This document shows positions 1 to 6,776 of a DNA stretch of 9,810 nucleotides, piece after piece (positions within the stretch are counted from its first letter, which is position 1; every line of letters begins with the position of its first letter). Below the pieces are notes generated by a model. It worked only from the letters and a program-made list of their open reading frames with translations. It ran no database searches and was not told the origin of the DNA. Position numbers and translations under genes: made by a program. This stretch comes from Chromatiales bacterium (GTDB lineage: Bacteria > Pseudomonadota > Gammaproteobacteria > UBA6429 > Thiohalophilaceae). The stretch spans positions 1 to 9,810 of the forward strand of contig JAHEDB010000053.1 in NCBI GenBank assembly GCA_024641465.1. The letters run 5' to 3'.

Positions 1-105
1 AAAGAAGCCCCTAACAAGGATCTGGCCGCACGCAAACGGTTGGAGGAATACCTTGAAGAAAAGCGCTTGCGTAAAGAACTGGGTGATGACTTTTCTGATT
101 ATTGA
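1..105 (+). CDS. 3' end of a small charged protein, PA3496-like
   Basis: An open frame enters from the left edge and stops at a TGA at 103-105, giving 34 C-terminal residues. The tail is extremely charged and predicted helical: an AARKRLEEYLEEKR stretch, then RKELGDD and a terminal DFSDY. This pattern of a basic/acidic helix followed by an acidic aromatic tail resembles the end of the small gammaproteobacterial PA3496-type proteins, annotated in databases as putative envelope integrity proteins. That assignment is from memory of the family and rests on a short fragment. The start, any RBS and the N-terminal half lie outside the window. The gene converges on the zinc-ribbon gene at 126-617, with only 20 bp between the two stops and no clear hairpin terminator. 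Confidence 0.55.
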   Translation, partial: KEAPNKDLAARKRLEEYLEEKRLRKELGDDFSDY

Positions 106-125
106 GTCATCGGATGCGGCAAGGA

Positions 126-617
126 TTAGTCTTTGCCGCTAACCAGCCCGATCATGGCCCGGCTTGAACCACATGAGCCACAGTTATAGATCGGCAACAT
201 TCCCTTCTCCCAATCCCCTTCCTGATTCGCAATAAATTGAAAAGAGCTTTTGTGATTACAACTGGGACACTCAAGTGTCATCTGTAAGGCCGTTGCTGTG
301 CCTTTTGCTATCGGCATATAAATCGACTCGGTATTATCCATTCTGACAACTGCCTCGGCCTGAGTCATCAGGCTAATGCGGTAATGGTTTTCGCCAATCT
401 GGTTGCACTCCCGCACCTCAGCCGTCAAGCAGTGTGTGGGTGTCTGATTATTGGAAAAGACGACCTGTATTTCCTGCCCGGGCATCACGGCCTGTACAAC
501 ATCAAATATATATTCACGGGTCAGGTTGTGGAGTGATTGTGCAAGGTTATCGACACAAGCTCTTTCGATAGGTGAATACTGGAGGCCGAAGCCTACACAG
601 GGTCGCATGATTATCAT
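126..617 (-). CDS. Unrecognised protein with C-terminal zinc ribbon, possible PilZ-like barrel
   Basis: This 163-residue protein is one I do not recognise as a named family. Its C-terminal part carries two CxxC knuckles (C117/C120 in CPSC and C146/C149 in CGSC) separated by 25 residues, a typical four-cysteine zinc-ribbon spacing. The middle part (about residues 46-92) reads as a run of beta strands, with GQEIQVVF, TAEVRE and HYRISL at intervals like those in the second half of a PilZ beta-barrel. The RxxxR and D/NxSxxG c-di-GMP-binding motifs are not evident, so any PilZ relation is speculative. There is no signal peptide or membrane segment, so it is probably cytoplasmic. The start could be M1 (617) or M4 (608), and neither has a clear Shine-Dalgarno. 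A good sigma-70-like promoter lies just upstream at 654-683. It is divergent from the exopolysaccharide operon, which may or may not be functionally meaningful. Confidence 0.75.
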   Translation of the reverse strand: MIIMRPCVGFGLQYSPIERACVDNLAQSLHNLTREYIFDVVQAVMPGQEIQVVFSNNQTPTHCLTAEVRECNQIGENHYRISLMTQAEAVVRMDNTESIYMPIAKGTATALQMTLECPSCNHKSSFQFIANQEGDWEKGMLPIYNCGSCGSSRAMIGLVSGKD

Positions 618-653
618 TGTGGAATAAGCGAGTCATTATTATTGAATTAATAC

Positions 654-683
654 ACTATAGATATTTGACTGCGATTTTGTCCA
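654..683 (-). promoter_or_regulatory. Sigma-70-type promoter for the zinc-ribbon gene
   Basis: Read on the minus strand: a -35 of TGGACA (plus-strand 678-683) and a -10 of TATAGT (654-659), separated by 18 bp. Each hexamer matches the consensus at five of six positions. Transcription would start near 647, giving a leader of about 30 nt before the ATG at 617. Identified by eye only. Confidence 0.5.
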
Positions 684-854
684 GCTGACAGGGGCCGACT
701 CCACGGTCGATATTTGTTACATATTGTTAACAGGTATGCAGGGATTCTATCCGGGTATTCTGTGCTACGTGGTTAAGGTTGATTGAATTCGGGCAGTGGA
801 AGGGGCCATCGTACCGTATAAATGTATCTTGTGATGTTTTGGATTAAAAAAGGC

Positions 855-884
855 TTGTTTGTACGGGATATTTGCCGATATAGA
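855..884 (+). promoter_or_regulatory. Candidate sigma-70 promoter of the exopolysaccharide operon
   Basis: A -35-like TTGTTT (855-860) and a -10-like TATAGA (879-884) are separated by 18 bp. This would start transcription near 891, about 30 nt ahead of the receiver-protein ATG at 922. The -35 is imperfect and the region is AT-rich, so chance matches are likely. It is the best-placed candidate I can see. Confidence 0.3.
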
Positions 885-921
885 CAGGTATGTTTATTCA
901 ATTATCCAGTTGTGAAACCAT

Positions 922-1347
922 ATGAATAATCGCGGAAATAGCCAGCAGGTCGAGCCAGTCATTATCATGGCGGATGATGACGATCATATTGTTTTTTTGC
1001 TTGATATCCTGTTACAGCGACAGGGGTATCGTATTATCTCAGCCAAGGATGGAATGGGATTTCTTGATCTTATCAAGGGGCACCTGCCACCGGCGCTGAT
1101 CCTGCTGGATATCATGTTGCCTTTTATTGATGGATTTGATCTTATACGCGAGATCCGGACCTTGAAAGACTGGCGGAGTGTGCCAATCATTGTGCTGTCA
1201 TCGCGGGATAGTGAGGATGATATTGTCAGGGCCTTAAAGGCCGGAGCGAATGACTATGTTATCAAACCATTTCAACCTCAGGAACTCGTGGCGAGAATTG
1301 AGAATCTGTTGGCGCGTAGAAATGATTATGCATCCGGTGAAATGTAG
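922..1347 (+). CDS. Stand-alone response regulator receiver (REC) protein
   Basis: A 141-residue single-domain CheY-like receiver. The acidic pocket is D18-D21 (ADDDD), the phosphoacceptor is D63 in LLDIML, the switch Ser is S93 in VLSS, and the conserved Lys is K115 in the KPF motif, so all phosphorylation residues are intact. The REC domain spans about residues 13-132. There is no DNA-binding, GGDEF, EAL or other output domain, so it must act by protein contact or as a phosphate relay. No histidine kinase lies in the window. It is the first gene of the four-gene exopolysaccharide operon and its 3' end overlaps the next gene by 26 nt, implying coupled expression. The Shine-Dalgarno before the ATG at 922 is weak. 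By inference it conveys a two-component signal to the glycosyltransferase complex, for example through the HEAT-repeat protein. Confidence 0.92.
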   Translation: MNNRGNSQQVEPVIIMADDDDHIVFLLDILLQRQGYRIISAKDGMGFLDLIKGHLPPALILLDIMLPFIDGFDLIREIRTLKDWRSVPIIVLSSRDSEDDIVRALKAGANDYVIKPFQPQELVARIENLLARRNDYASGEM

Positions 1348-2512
1348 TTTAATCGCGTGGTTGTTTGCTACGGTTATTGGTGACGCGTTTGCAGAGAATG
1401 ACAATTACCGACAGGCGGAGTTGCAGTCAGGTTCTCTGACGTTATCGAAGGATAAAAAAATACGAACAGCTGACATCTCTTCTCTGATAAATCACGGTGA
1501 GTTGCAGCGGGCCAAAGAAATAATATCCGGCCATCTCGCCAGATATCCGGCAGACGCAGACTATCTTATCCTGTTGGCACGAGTGAAGCAGAAATCAGGA
1601 GATATTACCGGGGCAATAGATACTCTGGCAGAGGCGAGGATGCACGCCAGGGGCTATGAAGATATCTATTTGATTGAGGCCGGCCTGTTACATGAGATGC
1701 AAAATGAAGATTCATGCACCAGGCTGGCATCCTTGTATAATGATTATCAAGTCAATACCCGGCAGATTAACCAGCAGAAAATCGATCGGCTGGTATTTGA
1801 CAGGAAACGCGGCATCAACGAAGTTCAGCTGGAAAGTCAGTACGATGAGTTGTCCAATGAGCGGGGTGTCTGGCATGCCTATTCAATTGCCAATAAATAT
1901 AATAGTTGTGGCGGTAATAGTTTCTACGCGGGACTGAATACGGTGGAGCGATACAGTATAAGGGATACGGAAGGATTTGCCGGTAGCGCCATGCAATCCG
2001 GTAATCTGAGCCTTGAGCTGGAGTACCGCAGGAGCCAGGAGCGGGATGTCCTGGCAAGACATTCCTGGTCGGCCGTGCTGGGATTTGATACGGGCCTGTC
2101 AGCAAATATTATGCTGTTAGGATCAAAAAAAGACTATGCGGAAATTGAATCAGGCAGTATCGGGCTGGGGATTGATTATTATTTTTCAAATTATCAGCTG
2201 ACCTGGATTGGTGAGGAAACAGAATATAACCGAAATAATGAGCGGCTGGACCCCTCGAAGACATACCGCTATTACGTGGGATATTATTTTGCAGAAAGAA
2301 AATATATCCGCCTTGGCTATATCACTGGCAAGGAACTTGATAATGACGGTAGCGTTAACCCGCCCTATAGTCCTGTCAGGACCGTATTATTGACTACCTT
2401 CCTTCCATTAACATCAAAAACCGGTCTGCTTATGGAATTTAAACGACATCACCAAAGCGGCTATTATGAGCAAAATGGTATTCGACTCGCTTTTAGCTTC
2501 AAGTACCAGTAG
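1322..2512 (+). CDS. YaiO-like outer-membrane beta-barrel protein with N-terminal TPR-like region
   Basis: I start this at ATG 1322 (396 residues) rather than farther upstream, because a signal peptide begins here: MIMHPVK, then a hydrophobic stretch SLIAWLFATVIG and a probable cleavage site AFA|E after residue 24. ATG 1328 is an equally possible start. Residues about 52-125 are helical with TPR-like character (GELQRAKEII, RYPADADYL, SGDITGAIDTL). From about residue 195 to the end the sequence alternates polar and aromatic/hydrophobic residues (LSLELEYRRS, GLGIDYYF, YRYYVGYYF, YIRLGYITG) and finishes with an amphipathic strand, LAFSFKYQ, typical of an outer-membrane barrel. TPR plus C-terminal barrel next to a family-2 glycosyltransferase matches the YaiO type and is analogous to PgaA or BcsC exit porins. 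It overlaps the receiver gene by 26 nt and the HEAT gene by 47 nt. Its probable role, by inference, is as outer-membrane exit for the polysaccharide. Confidence 0.8.
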   Translation: MIMHPVKCSLIAWLFATVIGDAFAENDNYRQAELQSGSLTLSKDKKIRTADISSLINHGELQRAKEIISGHLARYPADADYLILLARVKQKSGDITGAIDTLAEARMHARGYEDIYLIEAGLLHEMQNEDSCTRLASLYNDYQVNTRQINQQKIDRLVFDRKRGINEVQLESQYDELSNERGVWHAYSIANKYNSCGGNSFYAGLNTVERYSIRDTEGFAGSAMQSGNLSLELEYRRSQERDVLARHSWSAVLGFDTGLSANIMLLGSKKDYAEIESGSIGLGIDYYFSNYQLTWIGEETEYNRNNERLDPSKTYRYYVGYYFAERKYIRLGYITGKELDNDGSVNPPYSPVRTVLLTTFLPLTSKTGLLMEFKRHHQSGYYEQNGIRLAFSFKYQ

Positions 2513-3545
2513 TGTCGGGTACTTCGCCCTGTATGCGGGTGGAGTCGCGCTACTGCTGGTATGTCTGCTGACGGTGCAGGTGATATTGCTCCGTATTAAC
2601 CTTATCTATCGACAAAGACGCAAGCGAGCCGCTCAGCAGCTATGGCGAAAATATTTTTGTTACAGGTTGCTCAATGAATATTGTGTACAGCCAGAAGTCA
2701 GAACGCGCGACATCTATTTTATCCTCGAAGAATATGATTATTTGTTCGGGCTCGTGAAAGGCAAAGACCTTGAACGACTCAGGGCGAGCTTTTACGAACT
2801 TGATATACCTGTGTCTTTATATAGCCTGTTGCACTCGCGAGATGTGCAGAAAAAGCTCTATGCGCTGATTACACTGGGTAATTTGCAGGATAAAACTGCC
2901 TGGGGTGGAATTATAAAATGCCTCGAGGAGGATCAACCGGTGATCTCTCTATCTGCCGCCAGGGCGCTGGTGTTGATTGATGCTGAAAAGGCCGTGAATG
3001 AAGTTATCCCTGTGTTGTTGCACCGTAAAGACTGGCCGTGGGCAAATGTCGCTCACATTTTAAAACTGGCAGGCCCCAGGGTAGTGTGTCGAAAATTGTT
3101 TGAACTGATACAGGGGATTGAGGCCGGCAGTCAGGCATCCCTGTTACGTATGTATAACGTACTGCGATGCGAGGAAGCCTATCCGGTAAGTACAAAAATT
3201 CTTGCTACGGCAACGGATGATAAAGTGGCCTCGGTTTGCCTGAATATATCGCGGGACCCGAATGTTATCCATCTGGCCAGAGACTATGTACGACACAGTC
3301 GCTGGCATGTTCGAATGAATGCGGCGGTGGCTATCGGCCGATTCGGAGATGAGACGGATATTCCCCTGCTGGTCGGGTTGTTGAAGGATAGTCAGTGGTG
3401 GGTCCGGTATCGTGCGGCATTGGCGCTCGTTTCCATGCCCGGCGTTGATAGAGTTTTTATTCAGTCATTGCGGGCGAACCTTGATGATGCCTATGCCGAT
3501 GATATTTTGGTGCAGGCGATTAAAGAAGTGGCCTATGATAAATGA
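2466..3545 (+). CDS. Membrane-anchored HEAT-repeat protein of the exopolysaccharide operon
   Basis: This is a 359-residue protein with one N-terminal transmembrane helix (about residues 18-42) followed by a strongly basic RQRRKR at 49-54. By the positive-inside rule the large C-terminal part is cytoplasmic. HEAT-like helical pairs are visible at about 118-185 (DVQKKLYALITLGNL; SAARALVLIDAEKAV) and again at about 278-324, where VRMNAAVAIGRFGD and VRYRAALALVSM form the clearest repeats. No catalytic motif is visible. ATG 2466 lies inside the end of the barrel-protein gene (47-nt overlap), and ATG 2475 is an alternative start. Its stop overlaps the glycosyltransferase start by 11 nt. HEAT solenoids are scaffolds, so I infer an inner-membrane adaptor that binds the cytoplasmic face of the glycosyltransferase and possibly the receiver protein. 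Neither contact can be seen in the sequence. Confidence 0.85.
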   Translation: MSKMVFDSLLASSTSSVGYFALYAGGVALLLVCLLTVQVILLRINLIYRQRRKRAAQQLWRKYFCYRLLNEYCVQPEVRTRDIYFILEEYDYLFGLVKGKDLERLRASFYELDIPVSLYSLLHSRDVQKKLYALITLGNLQDKTAWGGIIKCLEEDQPVISLSAARALVLIDAEKAVNEVIPVLLHRKDWPWANVAHILKLAGPRVVCRKLFELIQGIEAGSQASLLRMYNVLRCEEAYPVSTKILATATDDKVASVCLNISRDPNVIHLARDYVRHSRWHVRMNAAVAIGRFGDETDIPLLVGLLKDSQWWVRYRAALALVSMPGVDRVFIQSLRANLDDAYADDILVQAIKEVAYDK

Positions 3546-4920
3546 TTTTTTCATGTTCGCGGAGTGGCTTTTTACGCTGTATTTCGTGGGGCTGAATTGT
3601 GCGTATCTGTTGTTGTGCGTGCTATCCATATTTACTGTGTCACGCTACATGAAGGAAAAATCATTAATGGATATCCCGGGGGTAGGGAATGAGATTATGC
3701 CCCCCGTCAGCATAATAATCCCTGCGCACAATGAACAGGGGAATATTATACAGGCCGTTAAGGCGCTGATGCAGATAGAGTATCCTGTATTCGAAATAAT
3801 CGTTGTCAATGATGGATCGACTGATCAAACCTTGAGTGTGTTGGCCGAACATTTTAAGCTGGAGAAATTTCCGGAGGCATACCGTCGCCGACTGAAAACT
3901 GCCCCTGTGACGGCAATCTATAAGTCAGTTACTTACGCCGCTTTGAAAGTCATAGACAAACAAAATGGCGGCAAAGGCGACTCGGTGAACGCAGCCGTCA
4001 ATATTAGTCGTTACCCCCTGGTCTGCGTGGTTGATGCGGATTCAATTTTACAGCGCGACAGTTTGCGGCGTGTCGTACAGCCCTTTATTTTTGATAGTCG
4101 AACTGTTGCCAGTGGCGGCACGGTACGGATTGTAAATGGCAGTGACATTAAGGACGGATATTTACTTAACCCTAAGGTGCCTACACGAATCCTGCCGCTG
4201 ATCCAGGTCGTGGAATATCTGCGTGCCTTTTTGTTTGGCCGGCTGGGGTGGTCTTCATTGAATGCCCTGTTGATTATATCCGGGGCGTTTGGTGTTTTTC
4301 ATAAAGAGACTTTGGTGTCTATCGGTGGGTTTCACACTGATACGATAGGCGAAGATATGGAAATCATCGTGCGCATGCATCGCATGTTACGTCTGCAGAA
4401 GAAAGACTACCGTATCACCTTTGTCCCGGACCCGGTTTGCTGGACAATGGCGCCGGAGACGCTTGCAGGACTAGCGCATCAACGCATTAGATGGCAACGT
4501 GGATTATGCGAAAGTCTGTTCATGAATTTATCGCTACTGTTTAATCCTCGCGCAGGAATTGTTGGAATGTTGGCATTCCCCTTTATGTTGATATTTGAGT
4601 GGGCTGGCCCTCTCGTCGAGTTATTTGGTTTTCTGGCCATCGGCCTGGGATTTTACTTTGGCTATATTGACCCCGCTATTTTTGTTCTGCTGATAAGCGT
4701 GTCGATTGTTTTCGGTATGTTGTTATCCCTTACTGCGCTTTTATTGGAAGAGGTGTCGTTTCACATGTATCAACGCCCCAGGGAGCTACTGAAACTGTTT
4801 CTTGTGGCGATACTGGAAAACCTGGGTTATCGACAACTGAATACGGTATTTCGGCTCATCGGCTTTTCGCGCTGGCTGTTTGGTGCCGAACGAAAATGGG
4901 TATCGCCTGATCGAACGTAA
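3535..4920 (+). CDS. Processive family-2 glycosyltransferase (exopolysaccharide synthase)
   Basis: A 461-residue membrane glycosyltransferase of the GT2 type found in cellulose, hyaluronan and PgaC/IcaA poly-GlcNAc synthases. A transmembrane segment lies at about 10-34. The GT-A domain shows the IIIPAHNE nucleotide-binding strand (60-67), NDGSTD (92-97), GGKGDSVN (145-152), the metal-binding DAD (167-169), the catalytic-base motif GED (272-274) and the processivity motif QRIRW (316-320). C-terminal hydrophobic segments follow from about 340 to 410. There is no PilZ domain, unlike BcsA. The frame is open upstream to 3412, but ATG 3535 is chosen because AAGAAGTGG at 3523-3531 is a well-placed Shine-Dalgarno and because the membrane segment begins there. 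It overlaps the HEAT gene stop by 11 nt. It resembles PgaC in length and architecture, but the sugar polymerised cannot be told from the sequence. Confidence 0.93.
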   Translation: MINDFFMFAEWLFTLYFVGLNCAYLLLCVLSIFTVSRYMKEKSLMDIPGVGNEIMPPVSIIIPAHNEQGNIIQAVKALMQIEYPVFEIIVVNDGSTDQTLSVLAEHFKLEKFPEAYRRRLKTAPVTAIYKSVTYAALKVIDKQNGGKGDSVNAAVNISRYPLVCVVDADSILQRDSLRRVVQPFIFDSRTVASGGTVRIVNGSDIKDGYLLNPKVPTRILPLIQVVEYLRAFLFGRLGWSSLNALLIISGAFGVFHKETLVSIGGFHTDTIGEDMEIIVRMHRMLRLQKKDYRITFVPDPVCWTMAPETLAGLAHQRIRWQRGLCESLFMNLSLLFNPRAGIVGMLAFPFMLIFEWAGPLVELFGFLAIGLGFYFGYIDPAIFVLLISVSIVFGMLLSLTALLLEEVSFHMYQRPRELLKLFLVAILENLGYRQLNTVFRLIGFSRWLFGAERKWVSPDRT

Positions 4921-4974
4921 ACCGGAGCAGGATTGTATTGTTGACCTTGAATAAGTGGGGGAGGACAGGGAAAT

Positions 4975-5051
<77 letters not shown>

Positions 5052-5110
5052 TAGAGTATTACTGAGCCGCGATTTTAACCCGAAACTTGTCCAAGCGTCG
5101 CGGGAATTTC

Positions 5111-5256
5111 TAACAGCTTGTTGAAAAACTACTGCGCTTGCCATGACGGCGTTGCAAAAGGGCTCAAAATGCTCATTTACTCCGTGTAAACTCCGCTTTT
5201 TCGCCCCTTTGCGCCTTGTCCTGGCTGCGCTCGCTACGTTTTTCAACAAGCTGTTA
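5111..5256. repeat. 146-bp palindromic MITE-like repeat with 19-bp terminal inverted repeats
   Basis: The ends are TAACAGCTTGTTGAAAAAC (5111-5129) and its exact reverse complement (5238-5256). The interior is an imperfect palindrome: GCGCTTGCCATGACGGCG on one side resembles the reverse complement of the other side. A small central dyad, TTTAC-TCCGT-GTAAA (5176-5190), sits exactly at the midpoint of the terminal repeats. No transposase frame fits inside, so this is a non-autonomous element or a large bacterial interspersed palindrome. I recall similar 'cagcttgttgaaaaa' repeats in many gammaproteobacterial genomes, but cannot name a formal family. The right terminus overlaps the last codon of ispB: TTA at 5254-5256 is the ispB stop on the minus strand. 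I see no unambiguous target-site duplication. Transcribed from either side it would form a long hairpin, which may end or stabilise the ispB transcript. Confidence 0.85.
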
Positions 5257-6222
5257 AAAAGTCCGGTGCACCGAGAACTTTGCCAGGGCCAGCATCGCCT
5301 CCTTATAGGGAGAATCCGGAATATCGACCAGACAGGCGATGGCCTTATCGGCCTCGGCCTGCGCCGCCTGGGCGGTGTATTCGATAGCGCCGGTCGATTT
5401 GATGGTCGCCAGTACCGAGTCGATATTATCCCGGCCGCCGTTTTCGATGGCCTGGCGGATCGAGGCGACCTGTTGAGGGGTCCCGACCCGCATGCTGTAG
5501 ATGAGCGGCAGGGTGGGTTTGCCCTCCGCCAGGTCATCACCGACATTCTTGCCGATTTCATCCGCGCTTGAGTTGTAATCCAGGCAATCGTCCACCAGCT
5601 GGAAGGCGGTGCCAAGGTGGATCCCATAGGCGGCCATGGCCTGTTCCCGCGGCCTGTCCTGTCGGCTGATGACGGCGGCCAGTTGAGTCGCGGATTCAAA
5701 CAGTTTGGCGGTCTTATTGTGGATGACCTGGTAGTAGCGTTGTTCCGTCGTATCCGGGTCATGCACATTCAACAGTTGCTGGACCTCCCCCTCGGCGATG
5801 GTATTGGTCGCATCGGCGAGGATCTCCATCACCCGCATGTTGTCGAGGGTGACCATCATCTGGAAGGCCCGCGAGTAGAGGAAATCCCCCACCAGTACGC
5901 TGGCCTCGTTGCCCCACAGGCTGTTGGCGGTATCCTGGCCACGGCGCAGGTCGGAGGCATCCACCACATCATCGTGCAGCAGGGTGGCGGTATGGATAAA
6001 TTCGATCAGGGCGGCCAGGTCGATATGCTGTTCGCCCCGGTAGCCGAGGGCCCGGGCGCCGAGCAGGTGCAGTACCGGCCGCAGCCGCTTACCGCCACTG
6101 TTAACGATATGGTGGCCAATCTGATTAATCAGCACCACATCGGAACTGAGCCGGGCCTGGATGCAGCGATTTACCGCAGCCATGTCGTCGGCAATTAATG
6201 TATTGATATCAGCCAGTTCCAT
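5254..6222 (-). CDS. ispB: Octaprenyl diphosphate synthase (long-chain trans-prenyltransferase)
   Basis: This 322-residue all-helical cytoplasmic enzyme condenses isopentenyl diphosphate onto farnesyl diphosphate to make the polyprenyl side chain of ubiquinone/menaquinone. Visible motifs are GGKRLRP (43-49), the first aspartate-rich motif DDVVD (84-88), the second DDCLD (211-215), and GDDLAEGKPTLPL at 228-240. Ala79, five residues before the first motif, is small, as expected of a long-chain (C40-class) synthase. Length is normal for IspB. The C-terminus ends in KFSVHRTF, and its stop codon is supplied by the adjoining palindromic repeat, so the final one or two residues may differ from the ancestral ones. 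The start at 6222 has a weak Shine-Dalgarno. The gene is divergent from rplU, the standard gammaproteobacterial order, and has its own promoter at 6254-6282. Confidence 0.96.
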   Translation of the reverse strand: MELADINTLIADDMAAVNRCIQARLSSDVVLINQIGHHIVNSGGKRLRPVLHLLGARALGYRGEQHIDLAALIEFIHTATLLHDDVVDASDLRRGQDTANSLWGNEASVLVGDFLYSRAFQMMVTLDNMRVMEILADATNTIAEGEVQQLLNVHDPDTTEQRYYQVIHNKTAKLFESATQLAAVISRQDRPREQAMAAYGIHLGTAFQLVDDCLDYNSSADEIGKNVGDDLAEGKPTLPLIYSMRVGTPQQVASIRQAIENGGRDNIDSVLATIKSTGAIEYTAQAAQAEADKAIACLVDIPDSPYKEAMLALAKFSVHRTF

Positions 6223-6253
6223 CGTATTCTATGTATATAGTCAAAGGTTGAGC

Positions 6254-6282
6254 ATGCTAGGTGGCGGGGCGGGGGCTGTCAA
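6254..6282 (-). promoter_or_regulatory. Sigma-70 promoter of ispB
   Basis: On the minus strand, a perfect -35 TTGACA (plus-strand 6277-6282) is followed after exactly 17 bp by TAGCAT (6254-6259), a four-of-six match to the -10 consensus. The spacer is very GC-rich. Transcription would begin about 25 nt upstream of the ispB ATG at 6222. Confidence 0.65.
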
Positions 6283-6350
6283 GCTCTAATGACCTCCCCA
6301 TTAAAAGGGTCGCCCAGCCCGAAAAAGGCGGCTTTACCCCGAATTCCACG

Positions 6351-6379
6351 TTGACCGGCTATAGGTAAGGCGCTAAAAT
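6351..6379 (+). promoter_or_regulatory. Sigma-70 promoter of rplU-rpmA
   Basis: TTGACC (6351-6356) and TAAAAT (6374-6379) are separated by exactly 17 bp, each one mismatch from consensus. This is a strong-looking promoter, as expected for ribosomal protein genes. The predicted start near 6386 gives a leader of about 55 nt containing the hairpin at 6395-6421. Confidence 0.75.
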
Positions 6380-6394
6380 TGCCGACTTTTCATG

Positions 6395-6421
6395 GCCCCT
6401 CACCAGAATTGTCTGTGGGGC
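6395..6421 (+). promoter_or_regulatory. Hairpin in the rplU leader
   Basis: GCCCC (6395-6399) can pair with GGGGC (6417-6421), with an inner CAGA/TCTG pairing inside the loop. It lies between the promoter and the rplU Shine-Dalgarno (GGAG, 6430-6433). Ribosomal protein leaders are often autoregulated, so this could be an L21 binding element, but the structure is short and the role is inference. Confidence 0.35.
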
Positions 6422-6440
6422 AATAGTTTGGAGAACAAGC

Positions 6441-6752
6441 ATGTACGCGGTAATTGAAACCGGTGGCAAACAATATCGTGTCTCCCAAGGACAACGTATC
6501 CGTGTCGAAAGCCTCGACGCTGATGAAGGTGCGACTGTTAATATCGAAAAAGTATTGATGGTTGCCAATGGCGAAGCAATCAAACTGGGTAAGCCCTACG
6601 TTGAAGGTGGCAAGGTCACTGCAACGGTTAAGGCCCATGGCCGCGGTAAAAAGGTGATGATCATCAAGTTCCGCCGCCGCAAGCACCACCAGAAGGTTCA
6701 AGGGCACCGTCAGAACTACACTGAAATTGAAATTACCGGTATTTCCGGTTAA
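6441..6752 (+). CDS. rplU: 50S ribosomal protein L21
   Basis: A 103-residue protein with the L21 signature start MYAVIETGGKQYRV and the basic rRNA-binding loop FRRRKHHQKVQGHRQNYTEI near the C-terminus (about 76-95). Length matches bacterial L21 exactly. L21 binds 23S rRNA in the large subunit alongside L20. A clear Shine-Dalgarno GGAG (6430-6433) sits seven nt before the ATG. It is the first gene after the promoter at 6351-6379 and is followed 24 nt later by rpmA, the near-universal bacterial pairing. Confidence 0.99.
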   Translation: MYAVIETGGKQYRVSQGQRIRVESLDADEGATVNIEKVLMVANGEAIKLGKPYVEGGKVTATVKAHGRGKKVMIIKFRRRKHHQKVQGHRQNYTEIEITGISG

Positions 6753-6776
6753 TTCCTGGTAAGAGGATAAGCAGGC

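Larger units (their letters stand above)
618..921. other. Divergent intergenic region upstream of the exopolysaccharide operon
   Basis: This 304-bp stretch separates the minus-strand zinc-ribbon gene from the plus-strand operon. It is AT-rich and I see no convincing coding frame. It holds one good minus-strand promoter candidate (654-683) and one weaker plus-strand candidate (855-884). No convincing sigma-54 element or extended operator dyad was found by eye. The length is generous for two promoters, so binding sites for a regulator of the operon could be present, but none is identifiable from the sequence alone. Confidence 0.6.

Noticed and set aside
736..786. Possible 16-residue leader peptide in the divergent region
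   Set aside because: The only purine-rich stretch is one base from the ATG, and there is no attenuator structure or run of one amino-acid codon.
1250..1321. Upstream extension of the barrel-protein frame
   Set aside because: The extension would overlap the receiver gene by about 100 nt and place 24 polar/charged residues before an otherwise good signal peptide. A start at 1322 or 1328 is better.
3412..3534. Upstream extension of the glycosyltransferase frame
   Set aside because: It lies wholly within the HEAT gene in another frame. The Shine-Dalgarno and the first membrane segment both support the start at 3535.
5143..5571. Plus-strand frame starting inside the palindromic repeat
   Set aside because: It starts in the repeat and continues antisense to ispB. 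There is no Shine-Dalgarno and no recognisable domain.
5617..6198. Plus-strand frame of 193 codons opposite ispB
   Set aside because: It is antisense to a clearly conserved ispB, and its composition is that expected of the complementary strand of a GC-rich gene. No family is recognisable.
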